A stretch of 64,000 bases of DNA from Duganella levis (GCF_009857605.1 NZ_WWCT01000028.1:17599-81598), one strand, 5' to 3'; shown: positions 40,861 to 49,939, numbered from the stretch's first letter. Program-made: numbers and translations. The notes: generated by a model not told the origin, from the sequence alone.

Positions 40861-43464
40861 TTACGGGCCGACCGGCAGGAAAGTGACGGCGCCGTCTTCG
40901 GTGATGCCGACCAGGATCCAGCCGTCGCCCGACGCGGCCAGTTGGCGTGGCAGCAGCGCTTTGCCGGCGCTGTTCAGCTTGTATTGCTGGATGAGCTGGG
41001 TGCCGGTGCTGTTGTACAGGTAGAGGTCGTTGCTGTTGCCGCGCGCGGCGCCGGCGCAGGCGATGCGGCCGTCCAACAGCACGGCGACGTTGTTGGGCAC
41101 GGCGTTGCCTATCGCCAGGTAGCGGACGATGCCGAGGTTGGCGCCATCCATCATGGCGCACGAGTTCGGCGTGCTGGCGGCGTAGATCACCTGGGTGCCG
41201 TCGGCGTTGACCCAGACGTCCTGCCCCAACGTGCCCGGGCTGGTGTGGCTGGCGCTGGTCTGCTGGGCGGCAAACAGCGTGCCGCCGGCCAGCGCCGAAT
41301 AGTCGACGCTGATGGTGGTGTGCTGCACCGTAGCGCCCCCTTCGCTCTGCTGCACCAGGCGCTTGCCGTCGGCGCTGGCGGCCAGGGTGCCGTTGCTCAG
41401 CGGTAGGTTGGCCAGGCGGGTGTTGTTGGCGGTCAGGTACAACTGGCCGTCGCTCAGCACCAGCATGCCGATGCCGTTCGGGCGGATCAGCTTGATGCGG
41501 GTGGCGGCGCTGCCGGCCACCGCCAGCTGGCCGCTGATGGCGCGCGTGGCCAGGCTGACGGTGGTGATGCGGCTGTTGTCGATGTCCACCACGTACAGTG
41601 CGTCGCCGTTGGGGCTGATGGCTATATCGCCCAGGTGGGCCGAGAAGCCGGTGATGCTGGTTTCCTTGAGGCCGGTGTAGAGGTTGTAGACGTCAATGTA
41701 GGCGCCGCCGTTGTGTACGTAGGCGTAAGGCCGCAGCGGGTCGGTGGCGACGGTGGTGTAGGGCAGCCCGGTGGTGCTGGCGGCGGCTGGTGCGGCCGTG
41801 CCTTTCCACAGTGCCACGCGGATCACCTCGGGCGCGGTCGCGTCGGGATCGGATGGCTTCACGGTGATGGTGGCGGTGGCCAGGGTGTCGGTCAGTTGCT
41901 GGCTGGCGTCGGCGGTCACGGTCAGCTGGTTGCCGCTGACGCCGACCACCAGCCACGACTTGTCGCTGGTGGCGCTCATGCCGCCAAAGTTGTTGAAGTT
42001 ATCGTTGACCGTGATGGTGCGGGTGATCCGGCTCCAGGTCGGCGTGCTGACCAGGGCCACCGCCGTTTCGGCCGGCAGCAGCTTGTGCAGGTCTTTGTTG
42101 ATAACGAACTGCAGCGGGGTGGTGACGGTGTCGCCGTTGACCTTGGCGCTGGCGGTGACCAGCGCGCCGGTGGTACCGGCGGGCGCGCTGGCGGCGACGG
42201 CCTTGACGCTGAGGTCGGCCCCGGAGGCGTTGACGGTGCCGCCGGTGGCGCTGGCGCTGGCCCACAGCGGCACGTTGCTGAGTTTCCATGGCCAGCTATT
42301 GGTGCCGGTGTTCAGCGTCAGCTTGATCGGCTGGGGCACCAGGGGGAGGCTGAAATCGCGGCCGTAGGTCCCGCCCAGCGTCAGCGTGCTGAGCGAGGTC
42401 TGCAGCGTGGCCGGGGTCAGGTTGAGCGTGACCGGCAAGCTGCGCGCGGCCAGGCCGGCGGCCTGGATGGTGATCGCGCCGGCATAGCTGCCGCTGGCCA
42501 GCGTGCCCACGGTCGGGTCGACCGTCAGGATGGTGGTGGCCGGTGTGGCGCCGCTGGTCGGCGACACGCTCAGCCAGGCGGTGTTGCTGGTGGCGGTCCA
42601 GGCGGTGGTGAGCTTGTTGTCGGTGTCCAGGCTGACGATCTGACTCGGCACCGGGGCGCCGTTGATGGGGCTGAAGGTCACGCTGTTGCTGCCCAGGACC
42701 AGGCCGGGCTGCAGCACGGTCAGCGTGGCCGGCAGCGTGATGGTGCTGCCGCCGCTGGTGACGCTGAGGTTGGTGGTGTAGGCGCCGACCGCCAGCCCGG
42801 TGGCGTTGTAGCTGACGGTCAGGCCGCCGTTGCCGCTACCGCTGGTGGCGCTCAGCTGCAGCCAGCTGGCGCCGCTGACGGCGCTCCAGTCGGCGCCGCC
42901 GGTGGTGATGGCGACCGCCGTGCCAACCGGCGCCGTGCCGCCACTCTGGATGCTGGCGCTCAGCGGCATGGCGGGCACGGCGGTGAAGCTGGCGCCGCCA
43001 GCCGGCAGCACGGTGATGTCATACGGCAGCGCCACCGGCGAACCGGGGAACTGGCTGGCGCAGCCGCTGTCGCGGCACAGGCGCACGCTGAAGCTGCCTT
43101 TGTAGTTGCCCGCGGCCAAGGTTGGCGCGGTTTGCAGCACGGCGTGAAATTGGCTGTTGCTGTCCTGCACCAGCTGGGCATTGGGCAGCAGGACGCCAGC
43201 GCTGTCGACCACCAGCGCGAGGACGCTGGTGGCATTGCTGAAATCGTTCGGGCGGGTGACGGTGGCGATGACGCTGGCCGTCAGTGAGACGCCGGCCGTG
43301 ACGCTGCCGGTGACGGTGGCCGGGGTGAAGGTGAGGGCGGGACTGACGTCCGGTGTGGTGGCGCCGCCGCCGCCGCTACTGCCGCCACCGCCGCCACCGC
43401 CGCAGCCGGCCAGCAACGCGGCAATCAGGAAGGGGGCGGCGTGGCTGGGCCTGAATCTCAGCAT
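40861..43464 (-). CDS. BACON-type repeat lipoprotein with C-terminal propeller-like domain
   Basis: An 867-residue predicted lipoprotein. The signal ends in the lipobox LLAGC (Cys about residue 21) and is followed by a Gly/Ser tether (GGGGGGSSGGGG). Several beta-sandwich repeats of the BACON kind follow (SWLQLSATSG...GLTVSYNATGLAVGAYTTNLSVTSGG; AWLSVSPTSG). The last ~270 residues look like a YVTN/beta-propeller (HLGDIAISPNGDALYVVDIDNSRITTVSL). BACON domains are thought to bind carbohydrate or mucin. AAGGA precedes the ATG at 43464; an in-frame upstream extension is not a lipoprotein start. It stands alone behind its own terminator. Confidence 0.82.
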   Translation of the reverse strand: MLRFRPSHAAPFLIAALLAGCGGGGGGGSSGGGGATTPDVSPALTFTPATVTGSVTAGVSLTASVIATVTRPNDFSNATSVLALVVDSAGVLLPNAQLVQDSNSQFHAVLQTAPTLAAGNYKGSFSVRLCRDSGCASQFPGSPVALPYDITVLPAGGASFTAVPAMPLSASIQSGGTAPVGTAVAITTGGADWSAVSGASWLQLSATSGSGNGGLTVSYNATGLAVGAYTTNLSVTSGGSTITLPATLTVLQPGLVLGSNSVTFSPINGAPVPSQIVSLDTDNKLTTAWTATSNTAWLSVSPTSGATPATTILTVDPTVGTLASGSYAGAITIQAAGLAARSLPVTLNLTPATLQTSLSTLTLGGTYGRDFSLPLVPQPIKLTLNTGTNSWPWKLSNVPLWASASATGGTVNASGADLSVKAVAASAPAGTTGALVTASAKVNGDTVTTPLQFVINKDLHKLLPAETAVALVSTPTWSRITRTITVNDNFNNFGGMSATSDKSWLVVGVSGNQLTVTADASQQLTDTLATATITVKPSDPDATAPEVIRVALWKGTAAPAAASTTGLPYTTVATDPLRPYAYVHNGGAYIDVYNLYTGLKETSITGFSAHLGDIAISPNGDALYVVDIDNSRITTVSLATRAISGQLAVAGSAATRIKLIRPNGIGMLVLSDGQLYLTANNTRLANLPLSNGTLAASADGKRLVQQSEGGATVQHTTISVDYSALAGGTLFAAQQTSASHTSPGTLGQDVWVNADGTQVIYAASTPNSCAMMDGANLGIVRYLAIGNAVPNNVAVLLDGRIACAGAARGNSNDLYLYNSTGTQLIQQYKLNSAGKALLPRQLAASGDGWILVGITEDGAVTFLPVGP

Positions 43465-43650
43465 GACAAAATCCTTGTGGTAGATGCGGCTTAAAGCAGC
43501 TTCAAGTAACTTGAGAGCGCTTAATTTACTTGCAATTGTTGCGCGAATGCAACTTAGTGTCAAGTAAATGGTCACTGAGTGGCCAGAGAAGCCTGCCCAG
43601 CATACCACCGTCATCTGCCTGCGGATGTCAATTCGATAAGTTGTACCTGG

Positions 43651-44838
43651 CTATTTATCCCGCAACTGGGCGGCGTAGGCGCGCAGGCGGTCGAGCTTGG
43701 CCGAGTAGACGTCATGGTCGCCGCGCGTGGTGCTGTTTTCCATCGCCAGCGCCATGTGGCGGTCGGCCGCGCGCAGGTTGCCCAGCTGGTAGTTGGCCAC
43801 CGCCAGCCAGAAGTGCAGTTCGTGGTAGTCCGGCACCCGGTCCAGCTCACGCTCGAACAGCGTGCGGGCGCGCGCGTAGTCGCCCAGCTTCATGGCCTCC
43901 TGGCCCTGCACGAAGAAATAGAACGGCGGGTAGGGTTCCAGCCGCGCCAGCCGCGCGCGCAGCACGGCGGCTTCTGCCAGCTGGTTATTGCTCTCCAGCG
44001 TCTGCGCCAGATTGGACAGGTAGATGGTGTTGTCCGGCAACTGGCTCATCGCGTAGCGCAGCGCCGCTTCCGCCTGCGGCTGGTTGCCGTGGTGCTGGTA
44101 GATCACGCCCAGCGTGTTGTAGGCGTTGATGAACAAGGGATCGGCCTCGGCCGCCTGGCGCGCGGCCCAGTAGGCGTCGTCGACCTGGCCGGCCGACAGC
44201 AGTTCGGCGGCGCGGTTGTTGAGGAACATGGCCAGCACGGTCTTCTCGGTCAGCGGCCTGGCGTTTTCGCGCGCCTGCGGCGGGATGGGGATGAAGTCTA
44301 CCGTCAGCGAATTGGCGACGTCGACGGCGGTCAGCAGGTAGGGATTCTGCCCGGCCAGCGGCCGTCCCAGCGACAGGTTGACGTGGTTGCTGGCGAAATA
44401 CAGGTTGCCGGCGCGGCTCCACACTTCGTCGATCTGCACTTGCTGGAAGATCACCGGCATCTTCAGCTCGCGCGCCAGCGCGGCGGTCATGATGGCCAGC
44501 GACAGGCAGTTGCCGGAGCGCGCCGCAAAGGTTTCGGCGGCGGTGCGGGTGAGGGCGGCGTCGTATTCCAGTTGCAGCTTGTCGCGCCGGTACAGGGCGT
44601 CGAACAGCATGCGGCGCACGTCGCGGCCGGGGCCGGGAGTGCCGAGCTCGTGCTTGACGTAGTCGCGCATCTCCGGGGTCAGGGCGAACACGCTGGCGGT
44701 GTCGATCGGCGCGCTGGGCGGCTGGAACAGCTGGTCGTGGAATAACTGCTGGGCCGGCGCCACGCGCGGCGTCTGGCTGGCGCAGCCGCCGAGAACTGCG
44801 GCGGCGGACAGGATCAGAATGCGGATCCATGGTTTCAT
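43651..44838 (-). CDS. Lipoprotein with transglutaminase-like and TPR domains
   Basis: A 395-residue lipoprotein. The signal ends in the lipobox VLGGC (MKPWIRILILSAAAVLGGCAS). An N-terminal transglutaminase-like part has a Cys (RSGNCLSLA), His (ASNHVNLSLG) and Asp (LTVDFIPI) in the order of a Cys-His-Asp triad. Four or five TPR units follow (DPLFINAYNTLGVIYQHHGNQPQAEAALRYAM and onward). The TPRs suggest a scaffold for other envelope proteins. GGGAGACACGTC precedes the ATG at 44838. It is downstream of the DUF2863 gene on the same strand. Confidence 0.85.
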   Translation of the reverse strand: MKPWIRILILSAAAVLGGCASQTPRVAPAQQLFHDQLFQPPSAPIDTASVFALTPEMRDYVKHELGTPGPGRDVRRMLFDALYRRDKLQLEYDAALTRTAAETFAARSGNCLSLAIMTAALARELKMPVIFQQVQIDEVWSRAGNLYFASNHVNLSLGRPLAGQNPYLLTAVDVANSLTVDFIPIPPQARENARPLTEKTVLAMFLNNRAAELLSAGQVDDAYWAARQAAEADPLFINAYNTLGVIYQHHGNQPQAEAALRYAMSQLPDNTIYLSNLAQTLESNNQLAEAAVLRARLARLEPYPPFYFFVQGQEAMKLGDYARARTLFERELDRVPDYHELHFWLAVANYQLGNLRAADRHMALAMENSTTRGDHDVYSAKLDRLRAYAAQLRDK

Positions 44839-44956
44839 GACGTGTCTCCCTTTGCTGCGGAGCACAAGCCGGCGCCGCACCAGGCAGCGGAATCTGCGTT
44901 CCGCGTGCAGGAAAGTATCCTCGGCTAAACCAGGACTGTCAAACTGGAAATCGCTT

Positions 44957-46144
44957 TCAGGCCAGCGGATCTTCCGATACCGAAATATCGGTGATGCCCA
45001 GGCTGGCCAGGGCGTCGCCCAGGTCTTCCAGCGCCAGGGCCAGCTCGGCGGCCGGGTCGAGCGGCTTGTCGGCGCTGGCCAGCACGCTGCCGCCGTGCGA
45101 CAGTTGAACCCGCAGCGCCGGCTCGTCGTCATCGTCGGTGGGGGCGATCACGGCTTGCAGGGTGGCGGGATCGTGGCCTTCCAGCGCCTGGTTCAGCGTC
45201 GACAGCAGGCTCAGCATGTCGTATTCCGACTGGCCCTGGGCGCGGGCGCCGAAGAACAGGTCCTGGTACAGGAAGTTCAGGGTCAGCGCCGGATCGGCGC
45301 CGCGCGCGCGGCCCAGGCAGCGCGCCACCAGCGGCGCAAATTGTTCGGTCCACTTCTGATAGGTTTCGGCGCGCTTGGCGAAGTAGGCGTCGGCCGCTTT
45401 TTCGCTGGCCGGCACTTGGTAGAAGGCGTCGTCGGCGCGCTTCAGCGAGAAGCCCAGCAGGAAGCGCAGTTCGATCGCGGTGTCGTCGCTGCTGAAGCTG
45501 GTCGGCGACCAGCCGGCCGCCATGCTGCGTTCCAGCGCCGGCGCGGCGGCGATTTTCTTGTCGGTCAGCGACTGCGCCGCTTCGCGCACCATGGCGTGCA
45601 GCAGGCCGTAGTTGATGCGTTCGATTTCGTCCAGGTCGTAGGCGTGGCTGACCAGCACTACCTTGGCTTTCGGGCTTTCCAGGCCGGCGTCGGTGAAGCT
45701 GTTGAGCAGCGCCTCGTAGGCGTCGGCGTCCTGGAAGTCGGCGGCCGGATCGAGGCCGCCCTGGCTGTGCACGAACACCGGAATGGCGAAGGCGTCGATT
45801 TCCAGTTCGGGCGCACCCTCGCGCCGCACGATCAGGTTGGCGGCGCCTTCTTCGACGGCGTTGCGCAGGTAGCGGTAGGCGTCGGTGGATTCTTCGCGCG
45901 CCAGTTCGATGGCGCCGTACAGCACCTCGTTCTTGCCTTGCGCCAGCAGGCGGCGCAGCAGGCGCTGGAATTCGATGTGCTTCTGCGCCAGCTCGTCGCG
46001 GGTGGCGGCGGCGACGATGTCGGCGCCGGCCGATTCGTCGGCCAGGTCGAGCGCCAGCGCGCACAGTTCGTTGGTTTGCTGTTCGTCTTTGACTTCGGGC
46101 GAGTTGGCGGATTTGCGCGGTACGGGGCGCTTATTCTTAGGCAT
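44957..46144 (-). CDS. DUF2863 family protein
   Basis: A 395-residue soluble protein of the DUF2863 family, found mainly in Burkholderiales. It has a charged N-terminus (MPKNKRPVPRKSANSPEVKDE), no signal peptide and no membrane helix. Sequence blocks such as LCALALDLADESAG, NEVLYGAIELAREE and the acidic C-terminal end (ISVSEDPLA) are even along its length. Its biochemical role is unknown. It starts 15 bases after the HDOD gene stop on the same strand, so co-transcription is likely. Confidence 0.85.
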   Translation of the reverse strand: MPKNKRPVPRKSANSPEVKDEQQTNELCALALDLADESAGADIVAAATRDELAQKHIEFQRLLRRLLAQGKNEVLYGAIELAREESTDAYRYLRNAVEEGAANLIVRREGAPELEIDAFAIPVFVHSQGGLDPAADFQDADAYEALLNSFTDAGLESPKAKVVLVSHAYDLDEIERINYGLLHAMVREAAQSLTDKKIAAAPALERSMAAGWSPTSFSSDDTAIELRFLLGFSLKRADDAFYQVPASEKAADAYFAKRAETYQKWTEQFAPLVARCLGRARGADPALTLNFLYQDLFFGARAQGQSEYDMLSLLSTLNQALEGHDPATLQAVIAPTDDDDEPALRVQLSHGGSVLASADKPLDPAAELALALEDLGDALASLGITDISVSEDPLA

Positions 46145-46159
46145 GCGTGTTGACTTCTC

Positions 46160-47026
46160 TTAGCGTTCGGTGTGGAAGGTTTCGTTCAGCTCGTCGAGCA
46201 GATCTTCGGTTTCATCCTCGGTCAGGCCGAGGTGGCGGCAGGCGCTTGCGCCGCCCTTTTCCCATTCGTACGAGGTGCTGTGGTTGTGCAGGCGCTGGAT
46301 GCCTTTTTCGGCCAGCAGCGACAGCGCCACCAGCGAGCGGATGGCGTCGTCGGTGGCGGCGTCTTCCAGCACGCGGTAATCGTGGTGGTGCAGGATGGCC
46401 CAGGAGACGTCCGGCGACAGGCCCCAGTTGCGCGCCAGCAGGCAGCCGATGGCGGCATGGTTGGTGCTGTAGCGTTCGTCCTCGATGGCGGTGAAGACGC
46501 CGTGCGGGTCGTTGCAGGCGCGCTCGTAGGTGTCGGTGTAGTCGGCGAAGCGGTTCATCAGCAAGGGCACGCCGATGTCGCAGAACAGGCCGAAGGTGTG
46601 GGCGATGTCGGGCGGCGCCACGCGCAGCTTGCGCGAGGTGAACACCAGCGCCTGGGCGCGGCGCGCCGAGATTTCCCAAAATTCGCTGAGGTCGGCGTCC
46701 TTGCCGTCGATGGCCTGGCGCGCCAGCAGCCCGGTCAGCAGCGACGCGCACTGGTTGATGCCGAGGAAGTTGATCGCCTGCTCGACCGACTTGGCCTTGC
46801 GGGCGGCGCCGAAGAATGGCGAGTTGGCCAGCTTCAGCAGCGCACCCGACATGCCGACGTCGTTGGCGATGATGCGGGCGATCTGGCGCGGCGACGGATC
46901 TTGCGTGGCCAGTTCGCGCTGCAGGTCGACGAGCAGACTGGGCCGTGGCGGAATCCGGATGGAGCGCATCAGCGCGTCTTCCACCGCGTTTTCTGTTGGC
47001 AAGGCTGGGGCAGCAACTGTCGTCAT
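46160..47026 (-). CDS. HDOD domain protein
   Basis: A 288-residue signalling protein with one HDOD domain (about residues 20-220), a HD-GYP relative without catalytic HD pairs. Marks are IPPRPSLLVDLQRELATQDPSPRQIARIIANDVGMSGALLKLANSPFFG and INFLGINQCASLLTGLLARQA. HDOD proteins link two-component or chemotaxis signals to gene expression or motility. The ATG at 47026 is chosen; a long in-frame extension to 47641 lies antisense to the glycosylase gene and is not protein-like. It is probably the first gene of HDOD-DUF2863-TPR lipoprotein. Confidence 0.88.
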   Translation of the reverse strand: MTTVAAPALPTENAVEDALMRSIRIPPRPSLLVDLQRELATQDPSPRQIARIIANDVGMSGALLKLANSPFFGAARKAKSVEQAINFLGINQCASLLTGLLARQAIDGKDADLSEFWEISARRAQALVFTSRKLRVAPPDIAHTFGLFCDIGVPLLMNRFADYTDTYERACNDPHGVFTAIEDERYSTNHAAIGCLLARNWGLSPDVSWAILHHHDYRVLEDAATDDAIRSLVALSLLAEKGIQRLHNHSTSYEWEKGGASACRHLGLTEDETEDLLDELNETFHTER

Positions 47027-47176
47027 TGGGGTCTTCAAGGCAAAAGCTTCAGGGCAAAGGGCAATCTTACCCTCGATTATCGCCGCAAGCGGCGGCGGAT
47101 TGCGCGAATTTGCGATGAATTTCTGGCTAATGCACCGTATTTTGTCGTGGATTGCCGGGATTTGATAATGATTTGT

Positions 47177-47210
47177 CACCAATTGTGTGGACGGACGGTC
47201 CAGATTGGTG
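47177..47210. promoter_or_regulatory. Nested inverted repeat upstream of the alkyladenine glycosylase gene
   Basis: Outer arms CACCAAT / ATTGGTG (47177-47183 and 47204-47210) enclose inner arms TGGAC / GTCCA (47188-47192 and 47198-47202). The centre is GGACG and the flanks are uneven (4 and 1 bases). It ends just before the TTTACAAT -10 region of the glycosylase gene and lies in the divergent spacer with the HDOD gene, a good place for a repressor or activator site. Confidence 0.4.
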
Positions 47211-47212
47211 TT

Positions 47213-47218
47213 TACAAT
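47213..47218 (+). promoter_or_regulatory. -10 element directly before the alkyladenine glycosylase start
   Basis: TACAAT ends six bases before the ATG at 47225, so the transcript would begin at the start codon. No Shine-Dalgarno sequence is present. Confidence 0.45.
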
Positions 47219-47224
47219 AGATGC

Positions 47225-47806
47225 ATGATAACCAATCTGGCAGGCATAGATTTCGACGCGCCGTCGCACGTGGTGGCGCCCCAGCTGATCGGCGTGACGC
47301 TGCTGTTCAACGGCGTTGGCGGCCGCATTGTGGAGGCCGAGGCGTATGACCGCGAGGAGCCGGCCTCGCATTGCTACGGTGGCGAGACGCCGCGCAATTT
47401 CGCCATGTTCGGGCCGCCGGCGCACAGCTATGTGTACCAGTCGCACGGCATCCACTGGTGTTTGAATTTTGTCTGCCGCGAGCCGGGGCATGGCGCCGGG
47501 GTGCTGCTGCGGGCGCTGGAGCCGCTGGACGAGGCGGAAGGGCTGGCGCTGATGCGCGCGCGGCGCAAGCTGGACGATGTACGCTTGCTGTGCTCGGGGC
47601 CGGGGCGCTTGTGTCAGGCGCTGGGCGTGTCGCGCGCGCATAACAACCTGCCGCTGGACGCGCCGCCGTTTTTGCTGCTGCCGCGCGACCGCGAGGTGGA
47701 GGTGCTAGCCGGCCCGCGCATCGGCATTTCCAAAGCGGTGGACCTGCCGTGGCGTTTCGTCGAAGCCGATTCGCGGTTTTTGAGCAAGCCCCTGCGGCGC
47801 CTCTAG
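47225..47806 (+). CDS. DNA-3-methyladenine glycosylase (AAG/MPG family)
   Basis: A 193-residue enzyme of the mammalian-type alkyladenine glycosylase family, which excises 3-methyladenine, hypoxanthine and similar bases. The catalytic region RIVEAEAYDREEPASH contains the active Glu. NFAMFGPPAHSYVYQSHGIHWCLNFVC and LCSGPGRLCQALGV are standard family blocks. The ATG at 47225 (MITNLAGIDFD) is the family start; an in-frame reading from 46172 is antisense to the HDOD gene. Its last 102 bases overlap the end of the opposing chemoreceptor gene. Confidence 0.92.
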   Translation: MITNLAGIDFDAPSHVVAPQLIGVTLLFNGVGGRIVEAEAYDREEPASHCYGGETPRNFAMFGPPAHSYVYQSHGIHWCLNFVCREPGHGAGVLLRALEPLDEAEGLALMRARRKLDDVRLLCSGPGRLCQALGVSRAHNNLPLDAPPFLLLPRDREVEVLAGPRIGISKAVDLPWRFVEADSRFLSKPLRRL

Positions 47807-49345
47807 TTTGAACACCGACACCGCCTGCGACAGGTGGCCGGCCTGGTCCTGCAGGCTGGCGGCGGCGGCGGCGGCTTGTTCCACCAGCGCGGCGTTCTGC
47901 TGCGTCACATCATCCATCTGACCGACCGCCTGATTGACTTCGGCGATGCCCTGCGCCTGTTCGGCGCTGGCGGCGCTGATGCGGGCGATGATGTCGTTGA
48001 CCTGCTGCACGGCGGCGACGATGCCGCCCATCCGTTCGCCGGCCTGCTGCACCGAGGCGCTGCCGCTGTCGATGGTGGCCACCGAGGCGGCGATCAGCGT
48101 TTTGATTTCCTTGGCGGCGGCGGCCGAGCGCTGCGCCAGCGTGCGCACTTCGGCGGCCACCACGGCAAAGCCGCGTCCCTGTTCGCCGGCGCGCGCCGCT
48201 TCCACGGCGGCGTTGAGCGCCAGGATATTGGTCTGGAACGAGATGCCGTCGATGACGGCGATGATGTCGACGATCTGGCGCGAGCTGGCGCGGATCGAGG
48301 CCATGGTGTGCACCGCCTCCTCCATCGCGGCGCCGCCGTGCTGCGCCAAATCGCTGGCGCCGGCCGCCAGCTGGCAGGCCTGGCGCGCGTTGGCGGCGTT
48401 GGCCTGCACGGCTTGCGTCAGGCTGTTCATGGCGCTGGCGGTTTGTTCCAGCGAGCTGGCTTGCATTTCGGTGCGGGTCGACAGGTCCAGGTTGCCGGTG
48501 GCGATTTCGCGCGCGGCGGTGTCGATCGAACGCACCGCGCCGAGAATGGTGGTGAGGGTTTGCGTCAGGTTGGCCATGGTCTGGTCCAGCATGCGCGCGG
48601 TGTCGGCGATTTCGTCGCGGCCCTTGGTGCTGCGGCCGGCGGCGAGACGGCCGGCGGCCAGCGCGATCACCACGTCGGCGATGGCGCGGATGTCGCGCAG
48701 CATGGCGCCGCGCACCGCCATGGTCACGCCGACCGATAGCGCGATCGACAGCAGCACCATGATGGCCATGGTGGCGTTGAGCGTGCTGAAGTCGGCCTTG
48801 GCCTGCGCATGGGCGGCTTCGCTGAGCTGCTTTTCCAGCGCCGAGAGTTGCGCCAGCTGGTCGTTCAGCAGCAGGAATTGTTTTTCGGCGATGGCCATGG
48901 AGTTGGTGGCGATGCTCTGGTCCATCTGCGCCATGTCCATGGTTTCGAGGACAGCCTTGCGGTAGGCCGCCAGCGCTTGCAGCGATTGGGCGGCGATCTT
49001 GCGTTCCTGGTCTCCGGTGGCGTCGGCGTTCAGTTGGCGCAGCAGGGTGTCGGTGGTGGCGTGGCGCGCCTTGATGTCGCGCGACAGGGCGTCCAGCCGC
49101 GCTTGGGCGAAGCTGCCGTTGACCCAGGCCAGCAGCTGGTAGATATGGGCGTGGGCGTAGCGCGCTTCGCCGGAGACGTCGGCGGCGGTCTTGAGGCGGG
49201 CGGCGCGCACCTGCACCAGGTTTTCCAGCGAGGCGTTCTGGCGCACCATGCCGACATAGGCCGCGCCGGCGGTGGCGATCAGCAGTACCAGCACCAGCAT
49301 CGGTGCCAGCAGCAGTTTGGGTCCGATACGCAGTTTGTTCAGCAT
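47705..49345 (-). CDS. Methyl-accepting chemotaxis protein
   Basis: A 546-residue chemoreceptor. It has membrane helix 1 (about 10-32), a helical periplasmic domain of the four-helix-bundle type (about 35-185), membrane helix 2 (about 190-212), a HAMP segment (about 213-265), then the long cytoplasmic coiled coil with the conserved hairpin tip (ISFQTNILALNAAVEAARAGEQGRGFAVVAAEVR). The usual end at VFKLE is extended by about 30 residues that are coded by the strand opposite the glycosylase gene. GAGGCACACC precedes the ATG. It lies 13 bases downstream of the Cache-protein gene. Confidence 0.95.
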   Translation of the reverse strand: MLNKLRIGPKLLLAPMLVLVLLIATAGAAYVGMVRQNASLENLVQVRAARLKTAADVSGEARYAHAHIYQLLAWVNGSFAQARLDALSRDIKARHATTDTLLRQLNADATGDQERKIAAQSLQALAAYRKAVLETMDMAQMDQSIATNSMAIAEKQFLLLNDQLAQLSALEKQLSEAAHAQAKADFSTLNATMAIMVLLSIALSVGVTMAVRGAMLRDIRAIADVVIALAAGRLAAGRSTKGRDEIADTARMLDQTMANLTQTLTTILGAVRSIDTAAREIATGNLDLSTRTEMQASSLEQTASAMNSLTQAVQANAANARQACQLAAGASDLAQHGGAAMEEAVHTMASIRASSRQIVDIIAVIDGISFQTNILALNAAVEAARAGEQGRGFAVVAAEVRTLAQRSAAAAKEIKTLIAASVATIDSGSASVQQAGERMGGIVAAVQQVNDIIARISAASAEQAQGIAEVNQAVGQMDDVTQQNAALVEQAAAAAASLQDQAGHLSQAVSVFKLEAPQGLAQKPRIGFDETPRQVHRFGNADARAG

Positions 49346-49358
49346 GGTGTGCCTCGCG

Positions 49359-49805
49359 TCATTTCTTGTAGATGCCCGCTTCCAGCACGACGTCGCCGAC
49401 GCGCAGGATGTAGGTGGTCTTGGGTTCGATCTTGCCGGTGGTGGGATTTTTGTATTGGTAGTCCACCCAGCCGTGACCTTTTTTGGCGGCCAGGTCGATG
49501 ATCTCGCGGCGGTATTTTTTGCCGCTGGCGTCGGGGATGTCGGTCAGGTCCTTGCCGACGATGGACGGGTTGACCGGGTGCGCCAGCACGATGCCGGTCT
49601 TGATGTCGCGCACGTCGACGTATAGCGAGCCTTGCAGATAGTCGGGGTCCTTGGCGGCGATCTTTTTGAGGAAGGCGTCCTGGCCGTTGGCCTTGATGAA
49701 GGCGGCGCCTTTTTCGGCCATGGCGATGGCGTCTTTTTCGGTCGGTTCTGCGGCCTGCGCGGACAGCGCCAGGCCAGCCAGCACAATGCTAACGAGGGTT
49801 TTCAT
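49359..49805 (-). CDS. Periplasmic Cache-domain protein
   Basis: A 148-residue protein with a signal peptide (MKTLVSIVLAGLALSAQA, cleavage near 18) and a single Cache-type ligand domain (FIKANGQDAFLKKIAAKDPDYLQGSLYVDVRDIKTGIVLAHPVNP, ending VVLEAGIYKK). There is no second membrane helix or signalling part. AGGAGATTGCTC precedes the ATG. It is the first gene of a two-gene unit with the chemoreceptor 13 bases downstream, so it may bind a ligand and present it to that receptor; this pairing is inference. Confidence 0.88.
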   Translation of the reverse strand: MKTLVSIVLAGLALSAQAAEPTEKDAIAMAEKGAAFIKANGQDAFLKKIAAKDPDYLQGSLYVDVRDIKTGIVLAHPVNPSIVGKDLTDIPDASGKKYRREIIDLAAKKGHGWVDYQYKNPTTGKIEPKTTYILRVGDVVLEAGIYKK

Positions 49806-49939
49806 GAGCAATCTCCTGTCGGGTGGTTGACGCCATCCACTGTAACCGTCAGGAAATTTGAAGAGTTGCGATGCCGCAAGACTGAGTAGCGGCGCGCGGC
49901 CTAGCATGGTGCTTCCGACCCTCAACACAGGACTTCGCG

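Noticed and set aside
41635..43287. 550-codon frame antisense to the BACON-type lipoprotein
   Set aside because: Gly/Val/Gln/Arg-rich repetitive composition, produced by the repeats of the real gene on the other strand.
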